Positions 16,718-24,922 of a stretch of DNA of 47,963 nucleotides are shown in pieces. Source of the DNA: Dickeya undicola (lineage in GTDB: Bacteria; Pseudomonadota; Gammaproteobacteria; Enterobacterales; Enterobacteriaceae); contig NZ_JSYG01000039.1 in the NCBI RefSeq assembly GCF_000784735.1, forward strand, positions 1 to 47,963. The letters are read 5' to 3'. The notes beneath the pieces are model-generated. The model saw only the letters and a list, made by a program, of their open reading frames with translations. It searched no databases and was not told the DNA's origin. Every line of letters begins with the position of its first letter. The stretch's first letter is position 1. Position numbers and translations under genes: made by a program.

Positions 16718-17575
16718 CTATAACAACTGACCTTCTATCGCCTGTTGGGCCGTAACCACATGCTTGCCGCCAAACAGGTTGGCGCGGTTAAGCAGATAGT
16801 AAATCTGATAAATCGGCTGACGCTCGACAAAATCCTTTTCCAGCGACCAGATGCTCTGATAACCGTCATAGATTTGCGGCGGTAACTCGGCATGAAGTGG
16901 CAACATCGCTAAATCGCATTCTCGGTCGCCCCAGTAACAGGCGGGGTCGAACAGGTAATAACCATGGTCGGTATTGAGGCAATTGCTGGACCACAGATCG
17001 CCGTGCAGTAATGACGGTTGCGGTTGATGACCGGAGAGTCGTTTTTCTACCTGAGCTATCAACGTATCGATATCACCGAAGTGAAGCCCTTTCTCGGCAG
17101 CCAGTTGCAGTTGCCAGCCAATACGCTGCTCTGCAAAAAAACTGGACCAGCGACGTTGCCAGGTATTGGGTTGCGGCGTAGTGGACAGATCATTATCGAA
17201 ATCAAGGCCAAACTGGGGCTGGTCGCTCCATTGGTGTAATTGTGCCAATTGCTGTCCCAGACGCCAGGCATCGTGGGCAGACGCAGGCTTAGGTGAAAGG
17301 TATTCCAACAGCAGGAAACTGTAATCGCGGTTACTGCCTACACCATACACCATCGGGACCTGTACCGTTTTACTGCGGGCGAGAAGTTCCAATTGCTCGG
17401 CTTCCGCACGAAATTTGGTCAGCAGCTCACGTGCATCACACTTGACGAAGACATCATGTTGACCATAACGCAGGTGCCAGGCGGAGTGTACCTCGCCACC
17501 TGGTAATTCCCGGCGATCCAGAATATCACCAGGGCCGAGATGTTCTTCCAGCAGTTGCTCAATCGTCTGCCACAT
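16718..17575 (-). CDS. yniA: Fructosamine kinase family protein YniA
   Basis: A 285-residue protein with the aminoglycoside-phosphotransferase-like kinase fold. The catalytic loop LLHGDLWSSN and the following metal-binding FDPACYWGDRECDLAM are intact. FN3K-type enzymes phosphorylate sugars attached to proteins to repair glycation; bacterial members act on ribulosamines or erythrulosamines or have unknown targets. The length fits the E. coli protein (about 286). It lies next to yniB as in E. coli. Confidence 0.9.
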   Translation of the reverse strand: MWQTIEQLLEEHLGPGDILDRRELPGGEVHSAWHLRYGQHDVFVKCDARELLTKFRAEAEQLELLARSKTVQVPMVYGVGSNRDYSFLLLEYLSPKPASAHDAWRLGQQLAQLHQWSDQPQFGLDFDNDLSTTPQPNTWQRRWSSFFAEQRIGWQLQLAAEKGLHFGDIDTLIAQVEKRLSGHQPQPSLLHGDLWSSNCLNTDHGYYLFDPACYWGDRECDLAMLPLHAELPPQIYDGYQSIWSLEKDFVERQPIYQIYYLLNRANLFGGKHVVTAQQAIEGQLL

Positions 17576-17622
17576 AGGTCACCTCCCGTTGATGTTGCCG
17601 ATTATCATTACATTAGCGATTC

Positions 17623-17997
17623 ATGCAGTGTAAAAACGGAATCTGGCGCACAGCTGACAGCGCTATCTGGCTGCCGAAACGGGGGGAAGCGGGCGGTCGT
17701 CATAACAACCGTAGTCTGATTGCTTCCCTCAAAATGTGTGAGTCCGCCGGGTATGGTGTGATTGGAAGGTGGCGGCAGGGACACAATAACGCGCTCTGCC
17801 GGGGTTGTCACTGTGGATGTCGAAAAAACGCAGGCGATATCTATGCAAATGACCTGTGTGATGGCTGATTTGACCCAGAGCGGTATTTGGTATCGACCGT
17901 CAGGATCTTGCCGATTGACGCAGATGGGTTTTTTATCAGCATAAAATGTGATCGTGCAAGGATGAATCCATACTGTGTTCTTAGGGAGAAAAAATAA
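17623..17997 (+). pseudogene. Interrupted ORF of unknown function
   Basis: An 81-codon reading frame rich in Arg, Trp, Cys and His (SAGYGVIGRWRQGHNN, CRGCHCGCRKNAGD) stops at a TGA (17866-17868). The same frame then continues open for another 42 codons to a TAA at 17995-17997 (PERYLVSTVRILPIDADGFF). The style resembles small Ash/Icd-like proteins of P4-type satellite phages, but that is an impression and not a match to a recognised motif. There is no good ribosome binding site. It may be a decayed gene or chance. Confidence 0.3.
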
Positions 17998-18160
17998 CCC
18001 AGCAACATAATTGAAGGATGGGAAAATAATCGGTACGACGTCACATAATGTACGACATAAACATTTTTTTAGCGGCTAAAAAACAGAAATAAAACCGGAG
18101 TAAGGTAAAGGAAAGCCATCGGTAAATCATATTTTTGAAAAAATAATGTTATCCCTGTTC

Positions 18161-18287
18161 TATACCCCAAATAATTCGAGCGGCAGGAAGGCAGCAAGTG
18201 AGTGAATCTCCATGTGCTTACACAAGTAAGTGACTGGGGTGAGCAAAGGCCGCCAACACACCTGCAACTTGAAGTATGAAGGGGATA
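18161..18287. repeat. Full-length ERIC element
   Basis: 127 bp, the canonical length, from TATACCCCAAATAATTCGAG to the GAAGTATGAAGGGGATA end. The central palindrome GTGCTTACACAAGTAAGTGACTGGGG is intact. It lies in the gene-poor stretch upstream of yobF. Confidence 0.95.
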
Positions 18288-18749
18288 AGTCGCGAAAGAT
18301 TATACTCGTTATGTTTCATTATTATTATATGACCAGACAGTCACTATCAGGAGTCGATTGATTTCATCTGTTTGTTATAAAAGGAATTTGTTGGTATGGA
18401 TAGCTAAAAAAAGAACGCCTTAATCACATTTTTGACAAACGGTAGCTAGCGAGCCGATACATCTTGCAACCAGTGGGGTAATATCATTTTGTTATGGCAT
18501 GAGGTGACTGGCAATAAGTTAATCATGCCGACTTGCGTAATTGGAATACCATGCACATAATCAAACGATTGGATGTGCCACAGAGAATGCTTTAGCGTGT
18601 CAATATCCCGGAATATTGTAGAGTGGATATTAATGATACATTAAAGACTCTAATTTGTGCGGTGTATCCATCGCTGGCAAAAAATGGCTTGCCAACGATT
18701 ACAGAGTATGTAATAACGCATCTGGGTAAAACGAGGTACAGTTCTGTAT

Positions 18750-18866
18750 ATGAATGGCATTTTCAGTAAAGAAGTCTTGAGTACAAACGTTAGCGTTGAA
18801 TACCACTTCTCTGCCGATCCTTATTTTAGTGCCTCAAGCAGTAACGACTCTGGTTTTTCTGTATAA
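18750..18866 (+). CDS. yobF: Small protein YobF (DUF2527)
   Basis: A 38-residue protein that aligns with E. coli YobF over its start ([10 protein letters not shown] then [10 protein letters not shown]). The C-terminus is shorter than the 47 residues I recall for E. coli. YobF is a heat- and stress-responsive small protein of unknown function encoded just upstream of cspC and co-transcribed with it in E. coli. Here the gap to cspC is 39 nt. A weak GAGGT lies 12 nt before the ATG. Confidence 0.8.
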   Translation: MNGIFSKEVLSTNVSVEYHFSADPYFSASSSNDSGFSV

Positions 18867-18905
18867 CGCCTCTGTGCGGTTTAAACTATTAAAGGAAACT
18901 TTGAA

Positions 18906-19115
18906 ATGGCAAAGATTAAAGGTCAGGTTAAGTGGTTCAACGAGTCTAAAGGCTTCGGTTTCATCACTCCGGCTGATGGCAGCAAAGACGTGTTCGTACA
19001 CTTCTCTGCAATTCAGGGCAACGGTTTTAAAACCTTAGCCGAAGGCCAGAATGTTGAGTTTGAAATTCAGGATGGCCAGAAAGGTCCTTCCGCAGTGAAC
19101 GTTACTGCGCTGTAA
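18906..19115 (+). CDS. cspC: Cold shock-like protein CspC
   Basis: A 69-residue single cold-shock domain, full length. RNP1 (KGFGFI) and RNP2 (VFVHF) are intact, giving the nucleic-acid-binding face of the beta-barrel. It is almost identical to E. coli CspC, a constitutively expressed RNA chaperone and transcript stabiliser. The start is preceded by AAAGGAAA. It lies downstream of yobF and is closed by a strong terminator. Confidence 0.95.
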   Translation: MAKIKGQVKWFNESKGFGFITPADGSKDVFVHFSAIQGNGFKTLAEGQNVEFEIQDGQKGPSAVNVTAL

Positions 19116-19132
19116 TTTTAAGCTCATGCCAT

Positions 19133-19157
19133 AAAACCCGCCTTGTGCGGGTTTTTT
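19133..19157 (+). terminator. Terminator after cspC
   Basis: AAAACCCGC and GCGGGTTTTTT arms with a CTTGT loop, ending in six T, 18 nt past the cspC stop. Confidence 0.95.
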
Positions 19158-19195
19158 GCTTTTCTGGTGTTATCCGCGAAATCATCAAGAGTGTT

Positions 19196-20023
19196 ATGCA
19201 AAAATCTTCAGTGCCTTATCAATGCCCTCTGTGTCATCAACCCCTGAATGTTGAAGCTGGTCGATGGTCCTGCGGGCGTCATCATTTCGATCGTGCGCGG
19301 GAAGGGTACGTCAATTTACTGCCGGTGCAGTTTAAACGTTCCAAACAGCCGGGAGACAGCGCCGAAATGATGCAGGCCAGGCGGGCGTTTCTTGATAATG
19401 GGCACTATCAGCCATTACGGGATCGGGTATCGGAGCAGTTGGCTGCCCTCCTGCAGATACAACCGGGCGCACTGCTGGATATTGGATGTGGGGAAGGGTA
19501 TTACACGGCGGCGTTGGCAGATAAACTGACGCCGTTGGGGATGCCGGTTTATGGGCTGGATGTCTCCAAAGCGGCGATACAACGCGCGGCGAAACGTTAT
19601 GCCCAGGTCATGTTTTGTGTGGCGTCCAGTCAGCGTTTACCTTTTCAGGACCATTCTCTGGCTGCGGTATTGAAAATCTACGCGCCCTGTAACGGTGACG
19701 AACTGGCGCGAGTCATTCGGCCTGGCGGTGGCCTGATGACGGTTTCTCCGGGGCCAAATCATTTGCTGTCTCTGAAGGCGCGGGTGTATCAGGAAGTCAG
19801 GCCGCACCCCGACGTAGAAGAGGTATTTCCGGGGTTTGTATTGGAAACGGTCGAACGGTTGCAGTACCGCATGACGATGACGGGAGCCGATGCCGCCAGT
19901 CTGCTACAAATGACACCATTCGCCTGGCGAGCCACGCCGGACGTGAGCGAAGGATTGAAAGCGGAAGCGCAGTTTGAGTGTGAAACCGATTTTTTGATTC
20001 GTTTTCATCGACGCGAAAGCTGA
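19196..20023 (+). CDS. rlmA: 23S rRNA (guanine-745-N1)-methyltransferase RlmA
   Basis: About 275 residues from the ATG at 19196; an earlier in-frame ATG overlaps the cspC terminator and is rejected. An N-terminal zinc finger (CPLCHQPL then CGRHHFD, residues about 9-32) is followed by a class I SAM-dependent methyltransferase with motif I LLDIGCGEGYY. RlmA methylates G745 of 23S rRNA. The order cspC-rlmA-mntP is the same as in E. coli. Confidence 0.93.
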   Translation: MQKSSVPYQCPLCHQPLNVEAGRWSCGRHHFDRAREGYVNLLPVQFKRSKQPGDSAEMMQARRAFLDNGHYQPLRDRVSEQLAALLQIQPGALLDIGCGEGYYTAALADKLTPLGMPVYGLDVSKAAIQRAAKRYAQVMFCVASSQRLPFQDHSLAAVLKIYAPCNGDELARVIRPGGGLMTVSPGPNHLLSLKARVYQEVRPHPDVEEVFPGFVLETVERLQYRMTMTGADAASLLQMTPFAWRATPDVSEGLKAEAQFECETDFLIRFHRRES

Positions 20024-20040
20024 TGCGTATAGCGTAGCGA

Positions 20041-20064
20041 AACGGGCAGCCTTGGCTGCCCGTT
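20041..20064. terminator. Hairpin between rlmA and mntP
   Basis: Perfect 11-nt arms AACGGGCAGCC and GGCTGCCCGTT around TT, between two convergent genes. No long T-run on either side. Confidence 0.6.
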
Positions 20065-20074
20065 GGTGTATCTA

Positions 20075-20647
20075 TCAGGCGAGGTCGAGCAGATGTTCGT
20101 AAAGAATGTTGCAGCCAATGCCGATCAGTACGATACCACCGAGGATTTCAGCACGTTTGCCGAGGATCGGCCCAACATAACGGCCAATCATCATACCGAG
20201 TGTCACCATAATCATGGTGGCACAACCGATAACCATCGCGGTGTGGAAGATATTGACCTGCAGGAAAGCCAAACCGACACCTATCGCCATCGCATCCAGA
20301 CTGGTGGCGACAGCAGTACAGATAAGAACGAACAGGCTGTGTTTGGAGATTTTTTCACAGTTGCAACTGTCTTCGCCTTTCAGACCTTCCATAATCATGC
20401 GGCCGCCTAAAATCAGCAGCAAGCTGAAGGCAACCCAATGATCCCAGGCGATAATGAAACGACTGGCATAAAAACCCAGCGCCCAGCCGATTAATGGCGT
20501 CAGCGCCTCAATCAGGCCGAAGATTAAGCCGGTTCGAATAGCTTCACGAAAACGAGGTTTGTGCAGTGCGGCACCTTTACCAATGGATGCAGCAAAAGCA
20601 TCCATAGACATGCCAAAAGCAAGAATGAGTGTAGCAGATAAGTTCAT
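20075..20647 (-). CDS. mntP: Manganese efflux pump MntP
   Basis: A 190-residue inner-membrane protein with six predicted helices. It has the conserved acidic signatures [15 protein letters not shown] near residue 15 and [13 protein letters not shown] near 120, typical of MntP. It exports Mn(II) and protects against manganese excess. A yybP-ykoY riboswitch in its leader gives Mn-dependent control. It converges on rlmA, and the order yobD-mntP-rlmA matches E. coli. Confidence 0.95.
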   Translation of the reverse strand: MNLSATLILAFGMSMDAFAASIGKGAALHKPRFREAIRTGLIFGLIEALTPLIGWALGFYASRFIIAWDHWVAFSLLLILGGRMIMEGLKGEDSCNCEKISKHSLFVLICTAVATSLDAMAIGVGLAFLQVNIFHTAMVIGCATMIMVTLGMMIGRYVGPILGKRAEILGGIVLIGIGCNILYEHLLDLA

Positions 20648-20651
20648 GTGT

Positions 20652-20835
20652 AATAGCCTCGGCTGGGCGGTTCTCCATATCCACGTAACCCACCCCCAAC
20701 CAGACGACGGATCACGTGTCTATGGTCTCGCCTGCCAACCTGGCCGCCCGTACCACGTTCAGTGAAGAACGAGTATGTTGACACGAGCATTCCTGAATTT
20801 GAGGGTTCAGGAACCGGCTACTCCCCAATGACGGC
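20652..20835 (-). promoter_or_regulatory. yybP-ykoY manganese riboswitch upstream of mntP
   Basis: On the minus strand the leader begins with TTGGGGAGTAGCC (near 20830) and ends with a GCCCAGCCGAGGC segment (near 20655) just before the mntP start. These are the two conserved halves of the Mn-sensing aptamer, and E. coli mntP has the same element. The ends are approximate. Confidence 0.88.
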
Positions 20836-21034
20836 GCAAAGATATCATATTATTCCTGCATTAAACAACAATAAATAATATATGGGTTAGTAATGCAATT
20901 GATAATTATTTTCATCTTTGATAATTTGGAAACAATTGCTGTTAATTACAGCAGTAACCATATGGTTAAAATAGCAGCATGTTTTTTGTGGAAAGGTGGC
21001 TTATTATTCTCATGGAGAATGAATTTATTTTAAA

Positions 21035-21493
21035 TCACTGATTTTCAATCATAAAGTGATATATTTTCTCCAGGTCATCCAATTCATTGACCGCAATAAG
21101 TAGCCGACTTTTTTCAAGTTCTACCACCAAAATGCCGTCTTCCGATAAATTCATATTTTTAATGCGATGATAAGCAATATAAGTATTGGCATAAAAGAAA
21201 CCCTGATCTTTGAAGAGTAATTTCGGGTAACGAATTAGGGTTAGATATATCGCCATGAGTATCAGTGAAAAAAGCAGCAGCGTGGTGAGTGGTGAGCCAT
21301 GAGCTGTCACATTTTTATAAATGAGTATTGCCACCAGCAGGCTGAAGATCAGCGCATCGAGGCGATGTGCACGCCGTAGTTGCACCTTGAGTCGGGTTTG
21401 GCCTTGCCGCCGGTCCATGATGAATTCATCGTAAATTGCATATAGCAGGGCCAGCGCAATGGATACCATCAGAACAACGTCGGTAAAAGACAT
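21035..21493 (-). CDS. yobD: UPF0266 membrane protein YobD
   Basis: A 152-residue protein from the ATG at 21493 ([24 protein letters not shown]), with one N-terminal and two central hydrophobic helices and a cytoplasmic C-terminal domain ([20 protein letters not shown]). It matches the DUF986/UPF0266 family, which has no known function. It lies between manZ and mntP, as in E. coli. The longer in-frame extension to 21565 lacks a ribosome binding site. Confidence 0.88.
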   Translation of the reverse strand: MSFTDVVLMVSIALALLYAIYDEFIMDRRQGQTRLKVQLRRAHRLDALIFSLLVAILIYKNVTAHGSPLTTLLLFSLILMAIYLTLIRYPKLLFKDQGFFYANTYIAYHRIKNMNLSEDGILVVELEKSRLLIAVNELDDLEKIYHFMIENQ

Positions 21494-21582
21494 GAACAAC
21501 TCCAGTGGTGGTGTGAATATGAGGTGTAAGGCAACGGGGTAATATGATGAAAACAAAACACCCATTATGGGGATGGGGGAAT

Positions 21583-21600
21583 GGCCGGGTTACCCCGGCC
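21583..21600 (-). terminator. GC-rich hairpin after manZ
   Basis: GGCCGGG and CCCGGCC arms with a 4-nt loop, 8 nt past the manZ stop. No clear T-run, so it is a possible terminator only. Confidence 0.4.
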
Positions 21601-21607
21601 GGTAGCG

Positions 21608-22444
21608 TCACAGCCCCAATAAACCAATCCAGTAGCCTATGATGCCAATAACGAAAAAGCCGACGATCAGCCAGAGCGCATTAACCTTGCGTCGCAGCAG
21701 CCACATACAGCCAAACGTTAGCAGTAACGGCACCAGGCCAGGCATCAGTTGATCAAGGATCGATTGCACTGTCGTGACCGCAGTCTTCCCATCCTGCCCC
21801 GTTACGCGCGATACCACCAGCGGGATGTTGACGTGGGTCCACTTGTTGACCAGCGCCCCCATGACGAACAACCCCAGAATCGATGCCCCTTCGGTCATTT
21901 TTTGCAAAAGACCGCCACCCATGTCGCTGACGATATCTGCCCCTTTGCGATAGCCGTAGGCGACGCCGTAATAACGCACCAGCAAACGCACCAGGTTAAA
22001 CAGCACAAAGAACAGAATTGGTCCGAGCAGACTACCGCTCATGGCGATACCTGCACCGAGCGCAGCGAAGACCGGACGCGCGGTTCCCCAAAAGATCGGG
22101 TCACCAACCCCCGCCAGTGGTCCCATCAGCCCGACTTTCAGGCCGTTGATAGCCCCGTCGTCGATCGGCGCACCGTTGGCGCGTTGCTCCTCCATCGCCA
22201 TGGTTACGCCCAATACTGGCGCCGCGACAAAAGGCTGAGTATTGAAAAACTCCAGATGACGTTTAATGGCCTGCTTACGTTCTTCCGAATTTTCCGGGTA
22301 AAGGCGACGGATTACCGGCACCATGGAAAAGCAAAACCCCAGAGCTTGCATACGTTCGAAATTCCACGACCCCTGGAACAGGTTAGAACGCAGAAATACG
22401 GCGCGAATATCGCTGGGAGTCAGTTTCTTTGTCGTATCCACCAT
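21608..22444 (-). CDS. manZ: PTS mannose transporter subunit IID
   Basis: A 278-residue IID protein. It carries the family sequence FNTQPFVAAPVLGVTMAMEEQRANG and the GLMGPLAGVGDPIFWGTARP segment. With ManY it forms the membrane channel that imports mannose, glucose and glucosamine coupled to phosphorylation by ManX. It lies 14 nt after manY and is the last gene of manXYZ. Confidence 0.95.
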   Translation of the reverse strand: MVDTTKKLTPSDIRAVFLRSNLFQGSWNFERMQALGFCFSMVPVIRRLYPENSEERKQAIKRHLEFFNTQPFVAAPVLGVTMAMEEQRANGAPIDDGAINGLKVGLMGPLAGVGDPIFWGTARPVFAALGAGIAMSGSLLGPILFFVLFNLVRLLVRYYGVAYGYRKGADIVSDMGGGLLQKMTEGASILGLFVMGALVNKWTHVNIPLVVSRVTGQDGKTAVTTVQSILDQLMPGLVPLLLTFGCMWLLRRKVNALWLIVGFFVIGIIGYWIGLLGL

Positions 22445-22458
22445 TTCTTGCTCTCCTG

Positions 22459-23256
22459 TTAATCCAATTCGTTATCAAGATCGTTGTTTGACGATGCAGC
22501 GGCTACGCCCTGAGCCTTGTTGTATTTGGGGTTTAGCTGAATATACAGCACCGCCATGACAACACCGATAACACCCAGCGCCACCAGATTGAAGTTGGTG
22601 AAGGCGGCGGTAACGAAGCCCAGATAGAAGAAAGGCATCAGATAACCGGCCCGCATCATGTTGATGACCATGGCATAACCGACGACGACAATCATGCCGC
22701 CAGCGATATTCAGACCGGTGGTGACGACCTCGGGAATGGAAGAGAGCAGGCCGTGCACCGCTTCAGTCCCGACCGAGATGGCGACAATCACCGCAGGAAT
22801 AGCGATACGCATGGCCTGCAACAGCAGGGCGGAAACGTGAATCCAGCTGATGGCAGAAAGATTGCCGCGCTCAGCCGCGCTGTCGGCGGCATGTTGGAAG
22901 GCGACGGTGATGGTACGCACAATAATAGTCAGTACCTGGCCTGCGGCTGCCAGTGGGATAGCCAGCGCAATCCCGGCACCAACGCTTTGCCCACCGGCGA
23001 TAACCAGAATGGTGGAAATAATAGAAGCCAGTGCTGCATCAGGTGCTACGGCGGCCCCGATGTTCATCCAGCCTAACGCGATCATTTCCAACGTACCGCC
23101 GATAATGATCCCGGTTTTGATGTCGCCCAGCACCAGCCCGATCAGGGTACAAGCCACCAGCGGCCGGTGAAACTGGAATTCATCGAGGATGGAACCCATA
23201 CCTGATATACAGGCCACGATAAATATCAGCACGATTTGAAACGTGGTGATCTCCAT
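22459..23256 (-). CDS. manY: PTS mannose transporter subunit IIC
   Basis: A 265-residue, strongly hydrophobic IIC permease subunit with Gly/Ala-rich helices (GQSVGAGIALAIPLAAAGQVL). The start at 23256 (MEITTFQIVLIF) agrees with the E. coli length of 266 and is preceded by GGAGAAGT. It forms the sugar path with ManZ. The gap to manX is 68 nt and to manZ 14 nt. Confidence 0.95.
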   Translation of the reverse strand: MEITTFQIVLIFIVACISGMGSILDEFQFHRPLVACTLIGLVLGDIKTGIIIGGTLEMIALGWMNIGAAVAPDAALASIISTILVIAGGQSVGAGIALAIPLAAAGQVLTIIVRTITVAFQHAADSAAERGNLSAISWIHVSALLLQAMRIAIPAVIVAISVGTEAVHGLLSSIPEVVTTGLNIAGGMIVVVGYAMVINMMRAGYLMPFFYLGFVTAAFTNFNLVALGVIGVVMAVLYIQLNPKYNKAQGVAAASSNNDLDNELD

Positions 23257-23324
23257 GGTACTTCTCCTGTGAGAATAGTGGTCCAAAAAATAACGTCGTT
23301 ACCCAATCCGTTGCTTCGGAAGTG

Positions 23325-24281
23325 CTAACGCGCCACCTTGGTGATCAAATCCATCATATTGATTTTGGTATCCGTCGAGACTTTGCGAACTTCCAGTTCA
23401 ATACCGCGCTCATGGAGCTTGTTGAACGCTACGATGTCCTTGTCGTCAATCGAGACGGCGTTATTGACCTGTGTTTTGCCCTGACGATAGGCCATGCCGC
23501 CGATGTTGACCGACGTAATCTTGACGCCATCCTCCACCAGTCGCAGTACATCGGTTGGATTGGTGAACAGCAACATAACGCGGTCAGACGCGTATTTCGG
23601 GTTGTCGTAAACCCTGACCGCTTTGGCGACATCAACCACGTGGGCCGACACACCGGGTGGGGCTACCTGTGTCAGCAGGGTTTTTCGCACATTATCTGCT
23701 GCCACTTCATCACTCACTACGATGATGCGGTTGACGTTGGTTTCCTTCGTCCAGCGAGTCGCGACCTGCCCGTGAATCAGGCGGTCGTCAATACGTGCCA
23801 GCCCGATCTTCATGTGCCCACCCGCACCCGGCGTTGCTGCCGGTTTGGCGCTGACCGGCGCAGGGCGGGGCGCTTTCTCCGGATCGGGTGCCTTGAACGC
23901 TTTGACGCCTGCGCGCCCAGCCTCCACCGCGATAGCGACCAGCTCGCCAAATTCAGGATTGTCGTCGCGGGCCATAAACGTCTCGGCCAGCATTGGAATA
24001 TTGACCCCGGTGATCACTTCATGATTTTTCTTGTCATTCACCAGTCGGCTGGCGGCGTTAAACGGGCTGCCCCCCCAGGTGTCTACCAGAAAAAGCACAC
24101 CTTGTGAGGTGTCCAGTTCGGCCAGTTTCGCCTGATATTTTTCCATCAGGATCTCGGCGTTTTCGCCGGGAACAAAATCAATCCAGCCAACGTTACTCTG
24201 TTCACCAAGAATCATTTCAGCCGTATTTAGCAGCGGACCGGCAGTGGCGCCGTGAGTGCATAATATGATAGCGATACTCAC
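23325..24281 (-). CDS. manX: PTS mannose transporter subunit IIAB
   Basis: A 318-residue fusion of IIA (1-130) and IIB (about 158-318) joined by an Ala/Pro-rich linker. Phosphorylation sites are His10 in IIA (IILCTHG) and His170 in IIB (DDRLIHGQ). A GTG start at 24281 is favoured because GGAGGGA lies 5 nt upstream and the product then begins VSIAIILCTHG, like E. coli ManX; an ATG eight codons earlier is less likely. Phosphate passes from HPr via IIA and IIB to the sugar entering through ManYZ. Confidence 0.94.
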   Translation of the reverse strand: MSIAIILCTHGATAGPLLNTAEMILGEQSNVGWIDFVPGENAEILMEKYQAKLAELDTSQGVLFLVDTWGGSPFNAASRLVNDKKNHEVITGVNIPMLAETFMARDDNPEFGELVAIAVEAGRAGVKAFKAPDPEKAPRPAPVSAKPAATPGAGGHMKIGLARIDDRLIHGQVATRWTKETNVNRIIVVSDEVAADNVRKTLLTQVAPPGVSAHVVDVAKAVRVYDNPKYASDRVMLLFTNPTDVLRLVEDGVKITSVNIGGMAYRQGKTQVNNAVSIDDKDIVAFNKLHERGIELEVRKVSTDTKINMMDLITKVAR

Positions 24282-24425
24282 TTGCTCCCTCCTTTCATGA
24301 ATCACTGTTTTGTTGAGAGTGAAATCTGTCTGATAATCGAGATAAATTAGTCACTTTTATCCGTGAGCGATATTCAGTATGGCCGTAATACTGTTTCTTG
24401 CCCGATAGATGGCACAAAAAGCGTC

Positions 24426-24494
24426 TATACCCGTCATCCTTCAAGTAGTCGATACGTTGGCTACCTTCCTGTAACTCGAATTATTGGGGGTATA
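24426..24494. repeat. Short deletion derivative of ERIC
   Basis: 69 bp holding both ERIC ends (TATACCCGTCAT... and GAATTATTGGGGGTATA) but lacking the whole central palindrome. It lies between manX and yoaE, in the shared upstream region of two divergent genes. Confidence 0.8.
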
Positions 24495-24627
24495 TAAGTA
24501 CCCAGTGCGCCAGGTTATGAATCGATTCAGGCCAGGCTGATATCGGCAGGATTTATTTTAGGGGTCGAAGAAATAAATTATGTGATACCGGTCGACAATC
24601 GGTGGCGGAATACATTCAGGGAGAACG

Positions 24628-24732
24628 ATGATGCCAATGAATGCGACCCGCTTCGCGGAGCGAAGGAAAATCGTTGTGGAAAATCGTATTAACTCTGTTA
24701 AAGTTGTTCTCCCTTTAATTACAGAGGAGTAA
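24628..24732 (+). CDS. Candidate 34-residue upstream ORF in the yoaE leader
   Basis: Begins ATGATG seven nt after a strong AGGGAGAA ribosome binding site and runs 34 codons (MMPMNATRFAERRK then VKVVLPLITEE) to a TAA. The ribosome binding site can pair with a segment near the ORF's own end (24706-24714). It is basic in its first half and does not resemble a known protein. It may be a translated leader peptide or chance. Confidence 0.4.
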   Translation: MMPMNATRFAERRKIVVENRINSVKVVLPLITEE

Positions 24733-24750
24733 CGGGCAAGCGCCCTTCCT

Positions 24751-24921
24751 ATGGACTGTCACCGACGATTCATTTCCTTTGCTCCGGCGCTGGCCGGTGC
24801 TGTTCTTTACCCTGTGGGCCATTCAGGCCGAATTCAGCCCTACACTGACACTTCCTTTTTACTTTCGTCGCGCAATGCTGTTGCATTGATGCCGTTCGCT
24901 CGTTCATTTTCCGGAGTCTGA
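24751..24921 (+). CDS. Candidate 56-residue small ORF abutting yoaE
   Basis: Runs from ATG 24751 to a TGA that ends one nt before the yoaE ATG. Such spacing is typical of translational coupling. No good ribosome binding site precedes its ATG. The peptide ([20 protein letters not shown] at the start) is mildly hydrophobic. A small ORF linked to yoaE, named yoaL, is described in E. coli, but I cannot confirm homology. Confidence 0.35.
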   Translation: MDCHRRFISFAPALAGAVLYPVGHSGRIQPYTDTSFLLSSRNAVALMPFARSFSGV

Positions 24922-24922
24922 C

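Larger units (their letters stand above)
17576..18749. other. 1.17-kb gene-poor junction between yniA and yobF
   Basis: No clear gene is visible. The first third holds a Cys/Arg-rich ORF broken by a TGA, the middle a full ERIC, and the remainder is AT-rich with many short stops. In E. coli the genes on either side are far apart, so this is a synteny breakpoint. A TTGACA at 18433-18438 could be a -35 for a long yobF leader; that is only a suggestion. Confidence 0.6.

Noticed and set aside
24751-24922. A yybP-ykoY riboswitch for yoaE, as for some TerC genes
   Set aside because: The conserved GGGGAGTA and CCGAGG segments seen upstream of mntP are absent here.
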